Shown: positions 1-8,592 of the stretch, one piece after another | How positions within the stretch are numbered: the stretch's first letter is position 1 | Layout: each line of letters opens with the position of its first letter | Assembly (NCBI RefSeq): GCF_001436375.1 | Contig: NZ_AZGA01000020.1 | Location: 107,431-171,430, forward strand | Direction of reading: 5' to 3' | DNA from: Agrilactobacillus composti DSM 18527 = JCM 14202 | GTDB taxonomy: Bacteria; Bacillota; Bacilli; Lactobacillales; Lactobacillaceae | Length of the DNA stretch: 64,000 bases | Notes under the pieces: generated by a model | Database searches by the model: none | Seen by the model: the letters and a program-made list of their open reading frames with translations, nothing else | Told to the model about the DNA's origin: nothing | Translations under genes and position numbers: made by a program

Positions 1-216
1 GGGGGTGGTCGCTTGGTGAAGGAAGCGGCCATCGACCCTGCCGTGGGGATCGTGTTACGGCATAAAATCGGTGACGCGGTGGTTGCCGGGGAACCTTTAG
101 CCGTGGTCCACGCCAATCAAGTCAGTCCCGAATTGCTGCAAGACATCCAAGCTTGTTTCAAGATTCAGAAAAACAGTGCTAATCTTGGACCGCTGGTGTT
201 AGATACGATATTATAG
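1..216 (+). CDS. pdp: Pyrimidine-nucleoside phosphorylase, C-terminal fragment
   Basis: This is the 3' end of a gene that begins before the window; the frame is open from base 1 and stops at 214-216. The visible 71 residues begin with a Gly-rich stretch followed by IDPAVGIVLRHKIGD and a VVHAN segment, as in the C-terminal domain of thymidine/pyrimidine-nucleoside phosphorylases. Those enzymes cleave pyrimidine nucleosides with phosphate to free base and (deoxy)ribose 1-phosphate for salvage. The catalytic part lies outside the window, so substrate and integrity cannot be judged. The internal TTG at 13 is not a real start. Confidence 0.8.
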   Translation, partial: GGGRLVKEAAIDPAVGIVLRHKIGDAVVAGEPLAVVHANQVSPELLQDIQACFKIQKNSANLGPLVLDTIL

Positions 217-314
217 AGAGTATATAGTATCATTTTGTTTTCATTAAATTTTCATTGAAAATGGTTCTATGTTATTGTGGATATAAGGTCAAAATAAATG
301 GAGGTTGGTTGAGA

Positions 315-1469
315 ATGGCATTAACAGACGATTTAAAGAAATTAGTTATGGACGTGACTCGTGAAAAGGAAAGTCCTTATATTTCTATTTTTATGGGCGT
401 CAATCCAAATGATACCAATATTCAAAAAGACAAATCAGCTTATAAAAATCTGGTTGCCCAAGCGCAAAAGGATTTCACATCGCAATATCCAAAGCGGGAG
501 TGGGATGTGTATCAAGAAGAATTTGACTTGATCGCCTCAGAACGCTCCTTGGGTCGAGACGGCTTTCAAGGCATGGCCGTTATCGCCAGTAAAACGCATA
601 TCTTTAGATATTATTTGAATATTCAACCAGAAGATCAAAGCTATGTGTCTGATAACTTATATATTTTACCGATTATTAAAGATGCACAATACAAATTTGA
701 TTATGACATGTTAAGTATTGATAAGGCCGGTTTCAAATTGTATCGCGTCCGGGATGGCGCTTTGAAACTCGCTGATTTACCAACTGATGCGCCAAATGAT
801 TTCCACAAGGCAATCATCGATCCGCTATTGGTGGACAGCCAAACTGAGGTCCATCCAGAACATGCCGGCAACGATGTTTACAGTACCCGGGATATTCAAG
901 ACGTGCCTAAGGAAGATGACTTAGTTCGCTATTATAAGGCCGTGGATTTATACGTGCGCCAGAAGTTCACTTTGGTGGAACATGTGCCTGTTGTCTTATT
1001 AGGAGCTGAAGATGTCCAGGATATCTTCAGAAAAAACACTAAAAATGGGATGCTGGAATCTAATATTAAGATTACCCGGGTCCCTTCTAAACTGGATCAG
1101 CCAACCCTGAACCGGTTGAAAGATGATATCAACGCCCAATTCGCCGTGCAAAGTAAGGCGCAAATCTTACAAGAATTAGATAACGCCCGTTCTGGTGGTC
1201 GGGAGACTTCTGGGGTGGATAACGTGGTCCAAGCCGCGGTTGAAGGTCGGATTCGCCAAGTGCTGATCCGGGATAACACCGTGGAACATGGGGTCATCGA
1301 TTTAGACATGAACGTGGATACCAAGAGCAAAACGGCCGCTAAGCATAATTTATTAAACGACATTGCGGTAGTTGTTTTAGCCTTTGGCGGTTCTGTTCAT
1401 GTCTTGACGGATGATGAAATGCCAATTGGCCAAAGTGTCATTGGGCTATTACGGGGCAGAGCGCAATAA
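315..1469 (+). CDS. baeRF-family (eRF1-like) protein
   Basis: A 384-residue cytoplasmic protein. I place the start at ATG 315, behind GGAGG at 300-304; the frame is open to 255 but without a ribosome site there. It opens with a conserved-looking segment (SPYISIFMGVNPND) and ends with a domain containing LLNDIAVVVLAFGGSVHVL and EMPIGQSV. This arrangement resembles the bacterial archaeo-eukaryotic release factor-like (baeRF) proteins, whose C-terminal part resembles the eRF1/Pelota domain. A role in ribosome or stress biology is suspected for the family but unproven. It appears monocistronic and ends at the bidirectional terminator at 1512-1558. The family call rests on remembered motifs, not a search. 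Confidence 0.7.
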   Translation: MALTDDLKKLVMDVTREKESPYISIFMGVNPNDTNIQKDKSAYKNLVAQAQKDFTSQYPKREWDVYQEEFDLIASERSLGRDGFQGMAVIASKTHIFRYYLNIQPEDQSYVSDNLYILPIIKDAQYKFDYDMLSIDKAGFKLYRVRDGALKLADLPTDAPNDFHKAIIDPLLVDSQTEVHPEHAGNDVYSTRDIQDVPKEDDLVRYYKAVDLYVRQKFTLVEHVPVVLLGAEDVQDIFRKNTKNGMLESNIKITRVPSKLDQPTLNRLKDDINAQFAVQSKAQILQELDNARSGGRETSGVDNVVQAAVEGRIRQVLIRDNTVEHGVIDLDMNVDTKSKTAAKHNLLNDIAVVVLAFGGSVHVLTDDEMPIGQSVIGLLRGRAQ

Positions 1470-1511
1470 GCGCTGTAACGCCGTTTTAAAATTGATCATG
1501 ACAACCTAAAA

Positions 1512-1558
1512 AATACTTACCTTAGCGCAATTTTGCGGCTGGGGTAAGTATTTTTTTT
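1512..1558. terminator. Bidirectional intrinsic terminator
   Basis: Stem AATACTTACC (1512-1521) pairs with GGTAAGTATT (1543-1552) and runs into a T tract on the + strand and A's on the left. It lies between the convergent baeRF-like gene and the ArsR gene and can serve both. Confidence 0.85.
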
Positions 1559-1560
1559 AA

Positions 1561-1851
1561 TTATAACGTTGCCAGAAATCCAGGCAAGACGGTTTCAAAT
1601 AACGCTTCGTTGAGGCGAACATATTTATTTTGACCAACTTTGCGGGTAGTGGTCAAACCGGCTTCACGCAAGGTTTTAAAGTGATATGACACTGTTGATT
1701 TATTAATATCCAAGTTCTCTCCGATTTCGCCACAGTTCATTTCAGCTTGCTTGGCGTAAAGCATACGAATAATTTGTAGCCGAGCTGGGTCGGCAATGGC
1801 TTTTAGAATCTGAACCCGCGCTTCATCATCTGTTTGTTGTTTGATTATCAT
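1561..1851 (-). CDS. ArsR-family transcriptional regulator (copy 1)
   Basis: A 96-residue winged-helix protein. The recognition-helix region NKSTVSYHFKTLREAGL and a wing with KVGQNKYVRL are clear ArsR features. No classic CxC metal site is seen (one Cys in MNCGEIG), so the signal may be something other than a metal. It is divergent from an MFS exporter at 1954, with an 8-bp inverted repeat between them, so it most likely represses that exporter and itself. It is a paralog of the regulator at 50055-50348, which also neighbours a paralogous MFS gene. Confidence 0.85.
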   Translation of the reverse strand: MIIKQQTDDEARVQILKAIADPARLQIIRMLYAKQAEMNCGEIGENLDINKSTVSYHFKTLREAGLTTTRKVGQNKYVRLNEALFETVLPGFLATL

Positions 1852-1908
1852 AAAACCATAATACTATTGCAAAATGGTTTCGTCAATGCTATGCTTATTT
1901 TCGTTCGA

Positions 1909-1930
1909 TAGTTTGACGATTATCAAACTA
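1909..1930. promoter_or_regulatory. Probable ArsR operator
   Basis: Perfect inverted repeat TAGTTTGA-N6-TCAAACTA at 1909-1916 and 1923-1930, in the 100-bp divergent region just upstream of the MFS ribosome site (AAGGAG near 1939-1944). Position and symmetry suit repression of the exporter by the ArsR protein; this is inference. Confidence 0.6.
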
Positions 1931-1953
1931 ATATTTTAAAGGAGTTGAAGCGC

Positions 1954-3120
1954 ATGCGTCGTTATGCCACGATGTTTTTTCTAACCATGTTCCTCATTGG
2001 AACGGATACATTTTTAATTTCCCCATTATTACCCACATTAAGTAATATTTATGGGGTTTCAACCGGTATTTCCGGTTGGATGGTGAGTGCTTATGCCATT
2101 GGCTATGCCGTTTTTGCCTTGATATCCGGGCCGATTTCCGATGGCCGGGATCGGAAAAAAGTCATGCTATGGGGCTTATTGGCTTTTGCGGTGTCCACCT
2201 TGTTGTGTGCCTTTGCCGTGAACTTCACCTTAATGCTGCTCTTTCGCTTCTTGGCGGGGGTCAGTGCTTCTTTTGTCACGCCACAAGTTTGGGCATCGAT
2301 CCCAGTGGTTGTGGCCCGTAAAGACATTGTTAAGGTCATGGGCTATGCCACGGCGGGCTTATCCGTCTCCCAGCTGGTGGGGATTCCCATTGGCAGTTAT
2401 CTCGCCGTTATTTCCTGGCACGCACCGTTTTTCGTGATTTCTGGGGCGGCCTTATTACTATTGGGGTTGAACTTGTTGGCCCTGCCAGAACTAGAAGTTG
2501 GGCACCGGGCGCACTTTTCCTTTATGAAGACTTACGCCAACGTGGCCCGTAATGGCCAGGCCATCAGCTATCTCATGGCATATTTTGTCTTCCAAACCGG
2601 CTCTTTCACTTCAATCACCTTTATCTCCACCTGGTTCACCAAAAGTTTCGGGTTGACCTTAGCTGGGGTGGGGACGGCCATGATCGCCATCGGTGCCGGC
2701 AATTTGGCGGGCAGCTTATTCGGAAGCCGTTTGGTCAATAGACTAGGCTTGGCCCGGACGTTCTTATTAGAACTCATTGCGTTGATTGTTTTGTACTTGC
2801 TATTGCCCTTTGTCACTACTTTTTGGTTGGCCGAAGTCTTGTTGACCATCGTCTTCTTGTTCAACGGCTTCATTTTCCCGCTGTTCATGACCACCCTGCA
2901 AAGTACCGCCAAGAATGCTCGCAGTACGATTTCTTCCTTGTCCAATGCGGCTATGTATCTGGGTGAAACCCTAGCTGGGATTATTGGTGGCCTGTTGTTC
3001 AAGGAATTTAATAGCTACATAGGTATTTCGTTGTTCGCGGCGGTGATGATCGTCATTGCTCTGGGATTATATGCCAAGTCTGGTATCTTTAAGCCAGATC
3101 GCATCGAAAGCTCCCTTTAA
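1954..3120 (+). CDS. MFS efflux transporter, DHA1-like (copy 1)
   Basis: A 388-residue membrane protein of about 12 segments. The start is taken as ATG 1954, nine bases after GGAG; a TTG at 1945 abuts the ribosome site and is unlikely. The signature between segments 2 and 3 reads GPISDGRDRKKV, and the N-terminus has FLIGTDTFLISPLLPTL, as in DHA1 drug/sugar efflux proteins. It is controlled in all likelihood by the divergent ArsR gene. The substrate is unknown. The MFS protein at 50423-51601 is a close paralog, so the regulator-exporter cassette exists twice in this window. Confidence 0.85.
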   Translation: MRRYATMFFLTMFLIGTDTFLISPLLPTLSNIYGVSTGISGWMVSAYAIGYAVFALISGPISDGRDRKKVMLWGLLAFAVSTLLCAFAVNFTLMLLFRFLAGVSASFVTPQVWASIPVVVARKDIVKVMGYATAGLSVSQLVGIPIGSYLAVISWHAPFFVISGAALLLLGLNLLALPELEVGHRAHFSFMKTYANVARNGQAISYLMAYFVFQTGSFTSITFISTWFTKSFGLTLAGVGTAMIAIGAGNLAGSLFGSRLVNRLGLARTFLLELIALIVLYLLLPFVTTFWLAEVLLTIVFLFNGFIFPLFMTTLQSTAKNARSTISSLSNAAMYLGETLAGIIGGLLFKEFNSYIGISLFAAVMIVIALGLYAKSGIFKPDRIESSL

Positions 3121-3206
3121 AGCTTGGCGGAGCATCGCCCTGGGGAGAATGTCAAAAAAACAGTATAGTGAATAGATTCACTAATTGCGATTATTTTCGA
3201 AAACGG

Positions 3207-3280
3207 TGGTAATAGGCAGGATAGCCCGCAGGCATAAAATAGGGAATCCACCTATTTTAGCTTTAATCCGGTTATTACCA
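3207..3280 (+). ncRNA. Putative structured RNA element upstream of the HydG-like gene
   Basis: The 333-bp gap 3121-3453 holds an RNA-like fold. An 8-bp outer helix TGGTAATA (3207-3214) pairs with TATTACCA (3273-3280). Inside are a short GGC/GCC hairpin with loop AGGATA (3215-3226) and a 9-bp hairpin TAAAATAGG/CCTATTTTA (3235-3259) with loop GAATCCA. The loops share complementary GGAT and ATCC. It matches no riboswitch class I could recall. A possible promoter (TTGACA at 3314-3319, weak -10) lies downstream, so the element may not be part of the hydG mRNA. Confidence 0.3.
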
Positions 3281-3453
3281 AGACTTTAACGAGATGACCG
3301 GTGAAGATTTTAATTGACATTCTTGAGAAAATATCATAAGTTTGAACTAATTGATAACTAAGAATTCATTATGACACCGGAATAATTCAACCATTCACAT
3401 GACAAACGATTATATGTGCCCGCACCCCCTTCAATTAGAAAGGAAGGATTTCC

Positions 3454-4872
3454 ATGTACGATCCTAAATCTCATGTCGCCACTGAATTTATTAGCAATGA
3501 TGAAATCCAAGCAACCCTAGCCTATGCCGACGCCAACAAGGACAATGTAACCTTGATCGACCAAATTTTGGATAAAGCCCGCTTACATAAGGGCCTGGAC
3601 CACCGGGAAGCCTCCGTGTTATTGGCCTGTACCTTGCCAGCTAAAAACAAGGAAATCATGGGTTTGGCTAAGGGCATCAAAGAGGCCTACTATGGCACCC
3701 GTATCGTGATGTTTGCGCCGCTTTATCTATCCAACTATTGTGTCAACGGCTGCGTGTATTGTCCCTTCCACGGCCAAAACAAGACTATCCCCCGGCAGAA
3801 ATTAACCCAAGCCGAAATTGAACGGGAAGTTATTGCTCTCCAGGACATGGGCCACAAACGCCTGGCCCTGGAAACCGGTGAAGATCCGGTGAATAGTCCC
3901 ATTGAGTATGTCCTGGAATCCATCAATACCATTTACAGCATTAAGCATAAGAACGGTGCCATTCGGCGGGTGAACGTCAACATTGCGGCCACCACTGTGG
4001 AAAATTATAAGAAGCTCCACGATGCCGGTATCGGGACCTACATTTTATTCCAAGAGACTTATCACAAGCAAAGTTACTTAGACCTGCATCCCTATGGCCC
4101 GAAACGTAATTATGATTACCATACCGAAGCTATGGACCGGGCTATGGAGGGAGGCATCGATGATGTGGGTATCGGCGTTTTATTCGGGTTGGACAAATTC
4201 CGCTACGAATTCGCCGGCCTCTTAATGCACGCGGAACATCTGGAAGCGGCTTATGGTGTGGGTCCCCACACCATCAGTGTGCCCCGGATCTGTCCGGCCG
4301 ATGACATCGACCCCGAGAGTTTTGACAACGGCATCAGCGATGAAACCTTTGAAAAAATCGTGGCCTGCATCCGAATCGCCGTGCCATACACCGGCATGAT
4401 CATGTCCACTAGAGAAAGCGAAGACATCCGCCGGGAAGTTTTGGACCTGGGTATTTCACAAATCAGTGGCGCCTCCGTCACCAGTGTGGGGGGTTACGCC
4501 GGTGAAACCCAGGCGGACCTGGAATCCAATCAATTTGACACCAGCGACAAACGCTCCTTGGACGAAGTGGTGCGCTGGTTGATGGACCTGGGCTACATTC
4601 CAAGCTTTTGTACCGCCTGTTATCGGGCCGGCCGCACCGGCGACCGCTTCATGTCCCTGTGTAAGAGCGGCCAGATTCAAAACTGCTGCCATCCCAACGC
4701 CTTGATGACCCTGAAGGAGTACCTGGAAGACTACGCTAGCCCCGAAACCGTGGCAGCCGGCAATCGCCTGATCGATGACCAAATCGGCGACATCCCCAAT
4801 GAACGCATTCGCCAAGTGGTGGCCAAGCGCTTAGACGCCATCGCCGGCGGGGCGCGGGATTTCCGGATTTAA
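3454..4872 (+). CDS. hydG: HydG-like radical SAM tyrosine lyase
   Basis: A 472-residue protein, full length for HydG. It carries the radical SAM motif CX3CX2C at C96, C100 and C103 (CVNGCVYC) and, near the C-terminus, C386, C389 and C412 in the spacing CX2CX22C, the auxiliary Fe-S cluster motif that separates HydG from ThiH. HydG cleaves tyrosine to p-cresol, CO and cyanide to build the Fe(CO)2(CN) precursor of the [FeFe]-hydrogenase H-cluster. No hydE, hydF or hydrogenase gene occurs in this window, and lactobacilli are not known as hydrogenase producers, so its role here is unclear. The start has a good ribosome site (AAAGGAAGG). It is monocistronic and followed by a palindrome and a terminator. 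Confidence 0.88.
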   Translation: MYDPKSHVATEFISNDEIQATLAYADANKDNVTLIDQILDKARLHKGLDHREASVLLACTLPAKNKEIMGLAKGIKEAYYGTRIVMFAPLYLSNYCVNGCVYCPFHGQNKTIPRQKLTQAEIEREVIALQDMGHKRLALETGEDPVNSPIEYVLESINTIYSIKHKNGAIRRVNVNIAATTVENYKKLHDAGIGTYILFQETYHKQSYLDLHPYGPKRNYDYHTEAMDRAMEGGIDDVGIGVLFGLDKFRYEFAGLLMHAEHLEAAYGVGPHTISVPRICPADDIDPESFDNGISDETFEKIVACIRIAVPYTGMIMSTRESEDIRREVLDLGISQISGASVTSVGGYAGETQADLESNQFDTSDKRSLDEVVRWLMDLGYIPSFCTACYRAGRTGDRFMSLCKSGQIQNCCHPNALMTLKEYLEDYASPETVAAGNRLIDDQIGDIPNERIRQVVAKRLDAIAGGARDFRI

Positions 4873-4873
4873 C

Positions 4874-4891
4874 GGTTGGCTTAAGCCAACC
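4874..4891. repeat. Perfect 18-bp palindrome after hydG-like gene
   Basis: GGTTGGCTT/AAGCCAACC begins one base after the hydG-like stop codon. There is no T tract, so it is not a terminator by itself; it may stabilise the 3' end or bind a protein. Confidence 0.5.
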
Positions 4892-4914
4892 ATAACGCCG
4901 TCATAATATGTAAA

Positions 4915-4959
4915 AAAATGCTTATCCCACTGAAATTTCAGAAGGGGTAAGCATTTTTT
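4915..4959. terminator. Intrinsic terminator after hydG-like gene
   Basis: AAAATGCTTATCCC pairs with GGGGTAAGCATTTT, followed by T's; the A's on the left side also make it usable from the opposite strand. Confidence 0.8.
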
Positions 4960-4965
4960 AATTCC

Positions 4966-5108
4966 TTATAGTTTATCCGAGCAAGTGACCCCCTGCTTAG
5001 CCTTGGACTGCGTCGTTTGTTTTGTCGCGGGAGTAGTGGGTTTTTGGGCTAACTTTAACAAGACCAGGGTCAAAACACCCCAATAGCTTCAATGAAAAAC
5101 TTAGTCAT
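4966..5108 (-). pseudogene. Possible frameshifted small membrane protein
   Basis: Directly downstream of the GNAT gene and overlapping its stop (ATGA), an ORF starts MTKFFIEAIGVF and hits TGA at 5070-5072. Reading on in the -1 frame gives a hydrophobic continuation (LTLVLLKL) and then a Lys/Thr/Gln-rich tail ending at 4966-4968. One extra base near 5072-5078 would join them into a protein of about 47 residues with one membrane segment. It could be a decayed gene, a sequencing error or chance; the region is otherwise empty. Confidence 0.3.
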
Positions 5109-5640
5109 TTTTGTCTTTAGCTTGGCCCCATTCGGCGCGCAATAGGTCGTATTTCACCGAATCCCAATATTGGCCTTGCCAGTAACGAACTTGGCGGACC
5201 ACCGCTTCTTGGTGCATTCCCACACTTTCAGCTAAACCCATCATCCGCTGGTTCCCAGACCAAGTGGTGATGCCGAGGTGGGGTAAATCAATGGTTTGCC
5301 AGAGGAAATCCAGCCACTGGGATAACGCCGCTTTACCGATGCCATGGCGCCACAGCTTAGGGTTTTGAATCACAATGCCCATATCTAACCACTGCTTTAA
5401 ATTCCCATCTTCATAATGAGCGGAAACCATGCCCACGGGGGTATTGTCCACGGCGATCAACCGGAAAAGATTGGGGTCTAAGTAAGGGTTCGCTTCGGTG
5501 ACGAAGGCGGTTTTGGTGGGGATTTGCCGGGGCAGGTAAGGGGCATCCCAGTTGTACCATTCTGCTTGGGGGTCGCCATAGGCCAGGTCCCAATAAGTGG
5601 GTAAGTTGGTTAAAGTGAAGGGTGGTAAAGTCACGGTCAT
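5101..5640 (-). CDS. GNAT-family N-acetyltransferase
   Basis: A 179-residue cytoplasmic protein. I choose ATG at 5640, eight bases after AGGAG; the TTG at 5646 is too close to that site. The order of elements (DMGIVIQNPKLWRHGIG, then LSQWLDFLW, then GITTWSGNQRMMGLAESVGM) is the acetyl-CoA binding and C-terminal part of RimJ/RimL-like GNAT enzymes, which move an acetyl group from acetyl-CoA to an amine. In this group the conserved NxRMxxLxExxGM-type segment is usual. The substrate cannot be told. It stands alone between the hydG-like gene and nrdJ. Confidence 0.8.
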   Translation of the reverse strand: MTVTLPPFTLTNLPTYWDLAYGDPQAEWYNWDAPYLPRQIPTKTAFVTEANPYLDPNLFRLIAVDNTPVGMVSAHYEDGNLKQWLDMGIVIQNPKLWRHGIGKAALSQWLDFLWQTIDLPHLGITTWSGNQRMMGLAESVGMHQEAVVRQVRYWQGQYWDSVKYDLLRAEWGQAKDKND

Positions 5641-5869
5641 AAGCAAGTCTCCTATCTAGTTGTGCCAAGTATTGTGGTGGCATTACTTGAAAGTATACCA
5701 AAAAGCAAGTCAATAATTTTTAATTAATCTTTAAAAATGGCGCAAAGCCAAAGACACCAGGGACTATCGCGGTTAAAAAAATACTGTCAAGCATAATCCT
5801 TAGCACTTTATGTTGTGTTCATTTCGAAAATGAGCTACCATATATAGTATGCCGAAGGAGGAAATTGCC

Positions 5870-8119
5870 ATGCAAACGATTAAAACTAAAACTATTACAT
5901 TGACGCAAGATTACATAAATGACGTGGAACAAACTGTCAAACCCCATTGGGGCGATTTAGGGTGGGTCACTTATAAGCGGACCTATGCCCGCTGGTTGCC
6001 GGACAAACAACGCACAGAAAACTGGGCGGAAACGGTGAAACGGGTGGTTGAAGGCAACATTAACCTGGATCCCCGCTTAAGTGGTCCGGAAGTGGACGCC
6101 GATGTGGTGGCTGATTTGACCGTTGAAGCTGAGCAATTGTTCAAATTGATTTACGGTTTGGCTGCTACCCCATCCGGGCGGAATCTGTGGATTTCGGGCA
6201 CAGATTATCAAAAGCGCAATGGCGATGCTTTAAACAACTGTTGGTTCATCGCCATGCGGCCCCAAGCTTATGGGGATAGCCATATTCAACCTAGTTACTT
6301 GGACCCCGCTCAAAAAGCGGTATCCATGCCCTATGCCTTCTTATTCGACCAATTGATGAAGGGTGGGGGCGTTGGTTTTTCCGTGGTCCAAGCCAATGTG
6401 CAACAAATGCCTAAAGTAGATCGGTCGATCAATTTGACCATCCTCATCGACAAAGCCAGCGACTCCTACGATGCTTCTTTGAAATTAGGTGCCACGGATA
6501 AAACCGCTTGGCTGGCCCAACATGATAAAAATCAAGTGGCTTATTATGAATTGCCCGATACTCGAGAAGGCTGGGTCTTAGCCAACGCCGAGATGATGGA
6601 CTTGCACTTTGACGCCACCAACGTGAATGACAATGACGACTTAGTATTAGACATCAGTCAAATCCGGCCTAAGGGTGCCCGGATCAAAGGCTTTGGAGGC
6701 ACCGCTTCGGGGCCAATGCCGTTGGTTGAAATGTTATTTGATATTAACGCCTTATTAAATACGCGCTTAAATGCTAAATTGACTTCTGTCGACTGCACCG
6801 ATATGGCCAATATGATCGGTAAAACCGTGGTGGCCGGCAACGTGCGGCGTTCGGCGGAATTGGCTTTGGGGTCCGGGGAAGACAACGACTTTATTACCAT
6901 GAAACAAGACCAAGAGAAACTGATGCATCACCGCTGGGCTTCCAACAACTCCGTGGCAGTGGATACCCGCTTCAGTGATTACACGGCCATCGCCGATGCC
7001 ATCGCCCATAACGGCGAACCTGGTATCGTGAACTTGGAACTTTCTAAGAACTACGGTCGTTTGATTGATGGTCTGCAAGCAGATATCGACGGGGATGTGG
7101 AAGGTACCAATCCTTGTGGTGAAATTTCCTTAGCCAATGGGGAACCTTGTAATTTATTTGAAGTCTTCCCTTATGTGGCCAGCCAACAAGGTTGGGACTT
7201 AAAGGACGCCTTTGGGTTGGCCACCCGTTATGCCAAACGGGTCACTTTCAGTCCTTATGACTGGGAAGTATCCCGCAACGTGATTCAAAAGAATCGTCGT
7301 ATCGGGATCTCCATGTCTGGGATTCAAGATTGGATTTTAGGGACCTTTGGCAACCGGGTTGTTAAAGGCTTTAAGACCGTCCAAGATCCAGCTACGGGCA
7401 TGACCGTCAATGAACCGATTTATGACCCCGCTGCCGTGAAGACTGTGGATGGCCTGTATCATGCGGTGATTGACGCGGACAAGGCTTATTCTGACGCCTT
7501 GGATTGCGCCCCATCGTTGAAACATACCACTGTGAAACCTTCCGGCACGGTATCTAAGCTGGCCGGTGTGTCCGAAGGGATGCACTTCCACTATGCGGAT
7601 TACTTGATTCAACGGATTCGTTTCCAAGACAATGATCCACTACTGCCAGCCTTGAAGGCCTGCGGGTATCACATGGAACCGGATGTGTATACCAAGAACA
7701 CCGTTTGTGTGGAATTCCCAGTGAAGGCCGCCAATGCGGAAAGTGCTGAATTTGCCTCCGCCGGGACGGTTTCCATTGCGGAACAATTTGCCACCCAAGC
7801 TTTCTTGCAGACGTATTGGTCTGATAACGCCGTCAGCTGTACGGTGACCTTCCAACCTAAAGAAGCCAAGCAAATCGCCGGTTTGATGGCCCAATATCGC
7901 CATACCATCAAGTCCACCTCCCTATTGCCTTATGTGGGTGCTGGTTTCAAACAAGCCCCTAAAGAACCTATTGCCGCCAGCGAATATGAAAAGCGCCACG
8001 CTGAAATTTCTGGAGACGTGGCTCAAGTCTTTGCGGCTCAAAATGACAACCATGATCAAAAAGATATTGAATTGGTTGATCAAAGCGATTGTGCCGGGGG
8101 CGCTTGCCCAATTAAATAA
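5870..8119 (+). CDS. nrdJ: Adenosylcobalamin-dependent ribonucleoside-triphosphate reductase (class II)
   Basis: A 749-residue monomeric-type class II reductase, close in length to the 739-residue Lactobacillus leichmannii enzyme. It reduces NTPs to dNTPs using a radical generated from adenosylcobalamin. All functional cysteines are present at matching spacing: C124 (NNCWFIA) and C427 (EPCNL) as the reducing pair, C416 (NPCGEISL) as the thiyl radical site, and C741/C746 in the C-terminal CAGGAC shuttle. The start is ATG 5870 behind AAGGAGG (5855-5861); an upstream ATG at 5849 precedes that site. I looked for a cobalamin riboswitch upstream and saw none. The downstream genes supply and activate its cofactor. 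Confidence 0.95.
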   Translation: MQTIKTKTITLTQDYINDVEQTVKPHWGDLGWVTYKRTYARWLPDKQRTENWAETVKRVVEGNINLDPRLSGPEVDADVVADLTVEAEQLFKLIYGLAATPSGRNLWISGTDYQKRNGDALNNCWFIAMRPQAYGDSHIQPSYLDPAQKAVSMPYAFLFDQLMKGGGVGFSVVQANVQQMPKVDRSINLTILIDKASDSYDASLKLGATDKTAWLAQHDKNQVAYYELPDTREGWVLANAEMMDLHFDATNVNDNDDLVLDISQIRPKGARIKGFGGTASGPMPLVEMLFDINALLNTRLNAKLTSVDCTDMANMIGKTVVAGNVRRSAELALGSGEDNDFITMKQDQEKLMHHRWASNNSVAVDTRFSDYTAIADAIAHNGEPGIVNLELSKNYGRLIDGLQADIDGDVEGTNPCGEISLANGEPCNLFEVFPYVASQQGWDLKDAFGLATRYAKRVTFSPYDWEVSRNVIQKNRRIGISMSGIQDWILGTFGNRVVKGFKTVQDPATGMTVNEPIYDPAAVKTVDGLYHAVIDADKAYSDALDCAPSLKHTTVKPSGTVSKLAGVSEGMHFHYADYLIQRIRFQDNDPLLPALKACGYHMEPDVYTKNTVCVEFPVKAANAESAEFASAGTVSIAEQFATQAFLQTYWSDNAVSCTVTFQPKEAKQIAGLMAQYRHTIKSTSLLPYVGAGFKQAPKEPIAASEYEKRHAEISGDVAQVFAAQNDNHDQKDIELVDQSDCAGGACPIK

Positions 8120-8191
8120 TGGCTTGACTTAACCAAGCCCAACACCAACAATAAAGATGTTTCAAAAACTTGTTTAGGGAGAAATTTATTC

Positions 8192-8581
8192 ATGAAGAAA
8201 TTAACACGTATCGTCGTTTCATTACTGGCTTTGATCACCTTTGGGGGCACCACTACAGCGGCCTTCACAGCAGACACCACACCGGTTCAAGCTGCAGCCA
8301 AGCAAACCATTACCACCACTTATACCTTGAAGCAAGGCAAGAAAACTATTTCTAAGAAAACCACCAAAGTGGCTAAGAATGCCACCGTTTTAACGGGTTT
8401 GAAGAAAAACTGGTCTGTGAAACAAAGTAAAGGTTTTGTTACGGCCATTGATGGCCACAAGCAAAACACCAAGCAAAAGTTGTATTGGACTTACACCATT
8501 AACGGTAAGATGGCTTCCAAGGGTGTCACCCAACAAAAATTGCAAAACAACGATAAGGTTGTTTTCAACTTAAGTAAATAG
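8192..8581 (+). CDS. Secreted DUF4430 (transcobalamin-like) domain protein
   Basis: A 129-residue exported protein with a typical signal peptide (positive MKKLTR, hydrophobic core, cleavage near residue 35 after VQAA). The rest is one domain ending in YWTYTINGKMASKGV and NNDKVVFNL, the pattern of DUF4430, which is related to the C-terminal domain of vitamin B12 carriers such as transcobalamin and intrinsic factor. No LPxTG, lipobox or membrane anchor is seen. It sits between the B12-dependent reductase and an ECF S component plus adenosyltransferase, so I infer an extracellular cobalamin- or corrinoid-binding role. Direct evidence is lacking. Confidence 0.8.
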   Translation: MKKLTRIVVSLLALITFGGTTTAAFTADTTPVQAAAKQTITTTYTLKQGKKTISKKTTKVAKNATVLTGLKKNWSVKQSKGFVTAIDGHKQNTKQKLYWTYTINGKMASKGVTQQKLQNNDKVVFNLSK

Positions 8582-8592
8582 TTGGTTGAACC

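Noticed and set aside
2568..3002. Antisense ORF of 144 codons over MFS copy 1
   Set aside because: Mirror of a transporter gene with no start signal of its own.
4456..4815. Antisense ORF of 119 codons over the hydG-like gene
   Set aside because: It lies wholly opposite a well-supported gene, lacks a ribosome site and recognisable motifs; GC-rich codons create such shadows.
5647..5869. Cobalamin riboswitch before nrdJ
   Set aside because: No B12-box-like core or suitable fold was visible by eye; the leader is short and AT-rich.
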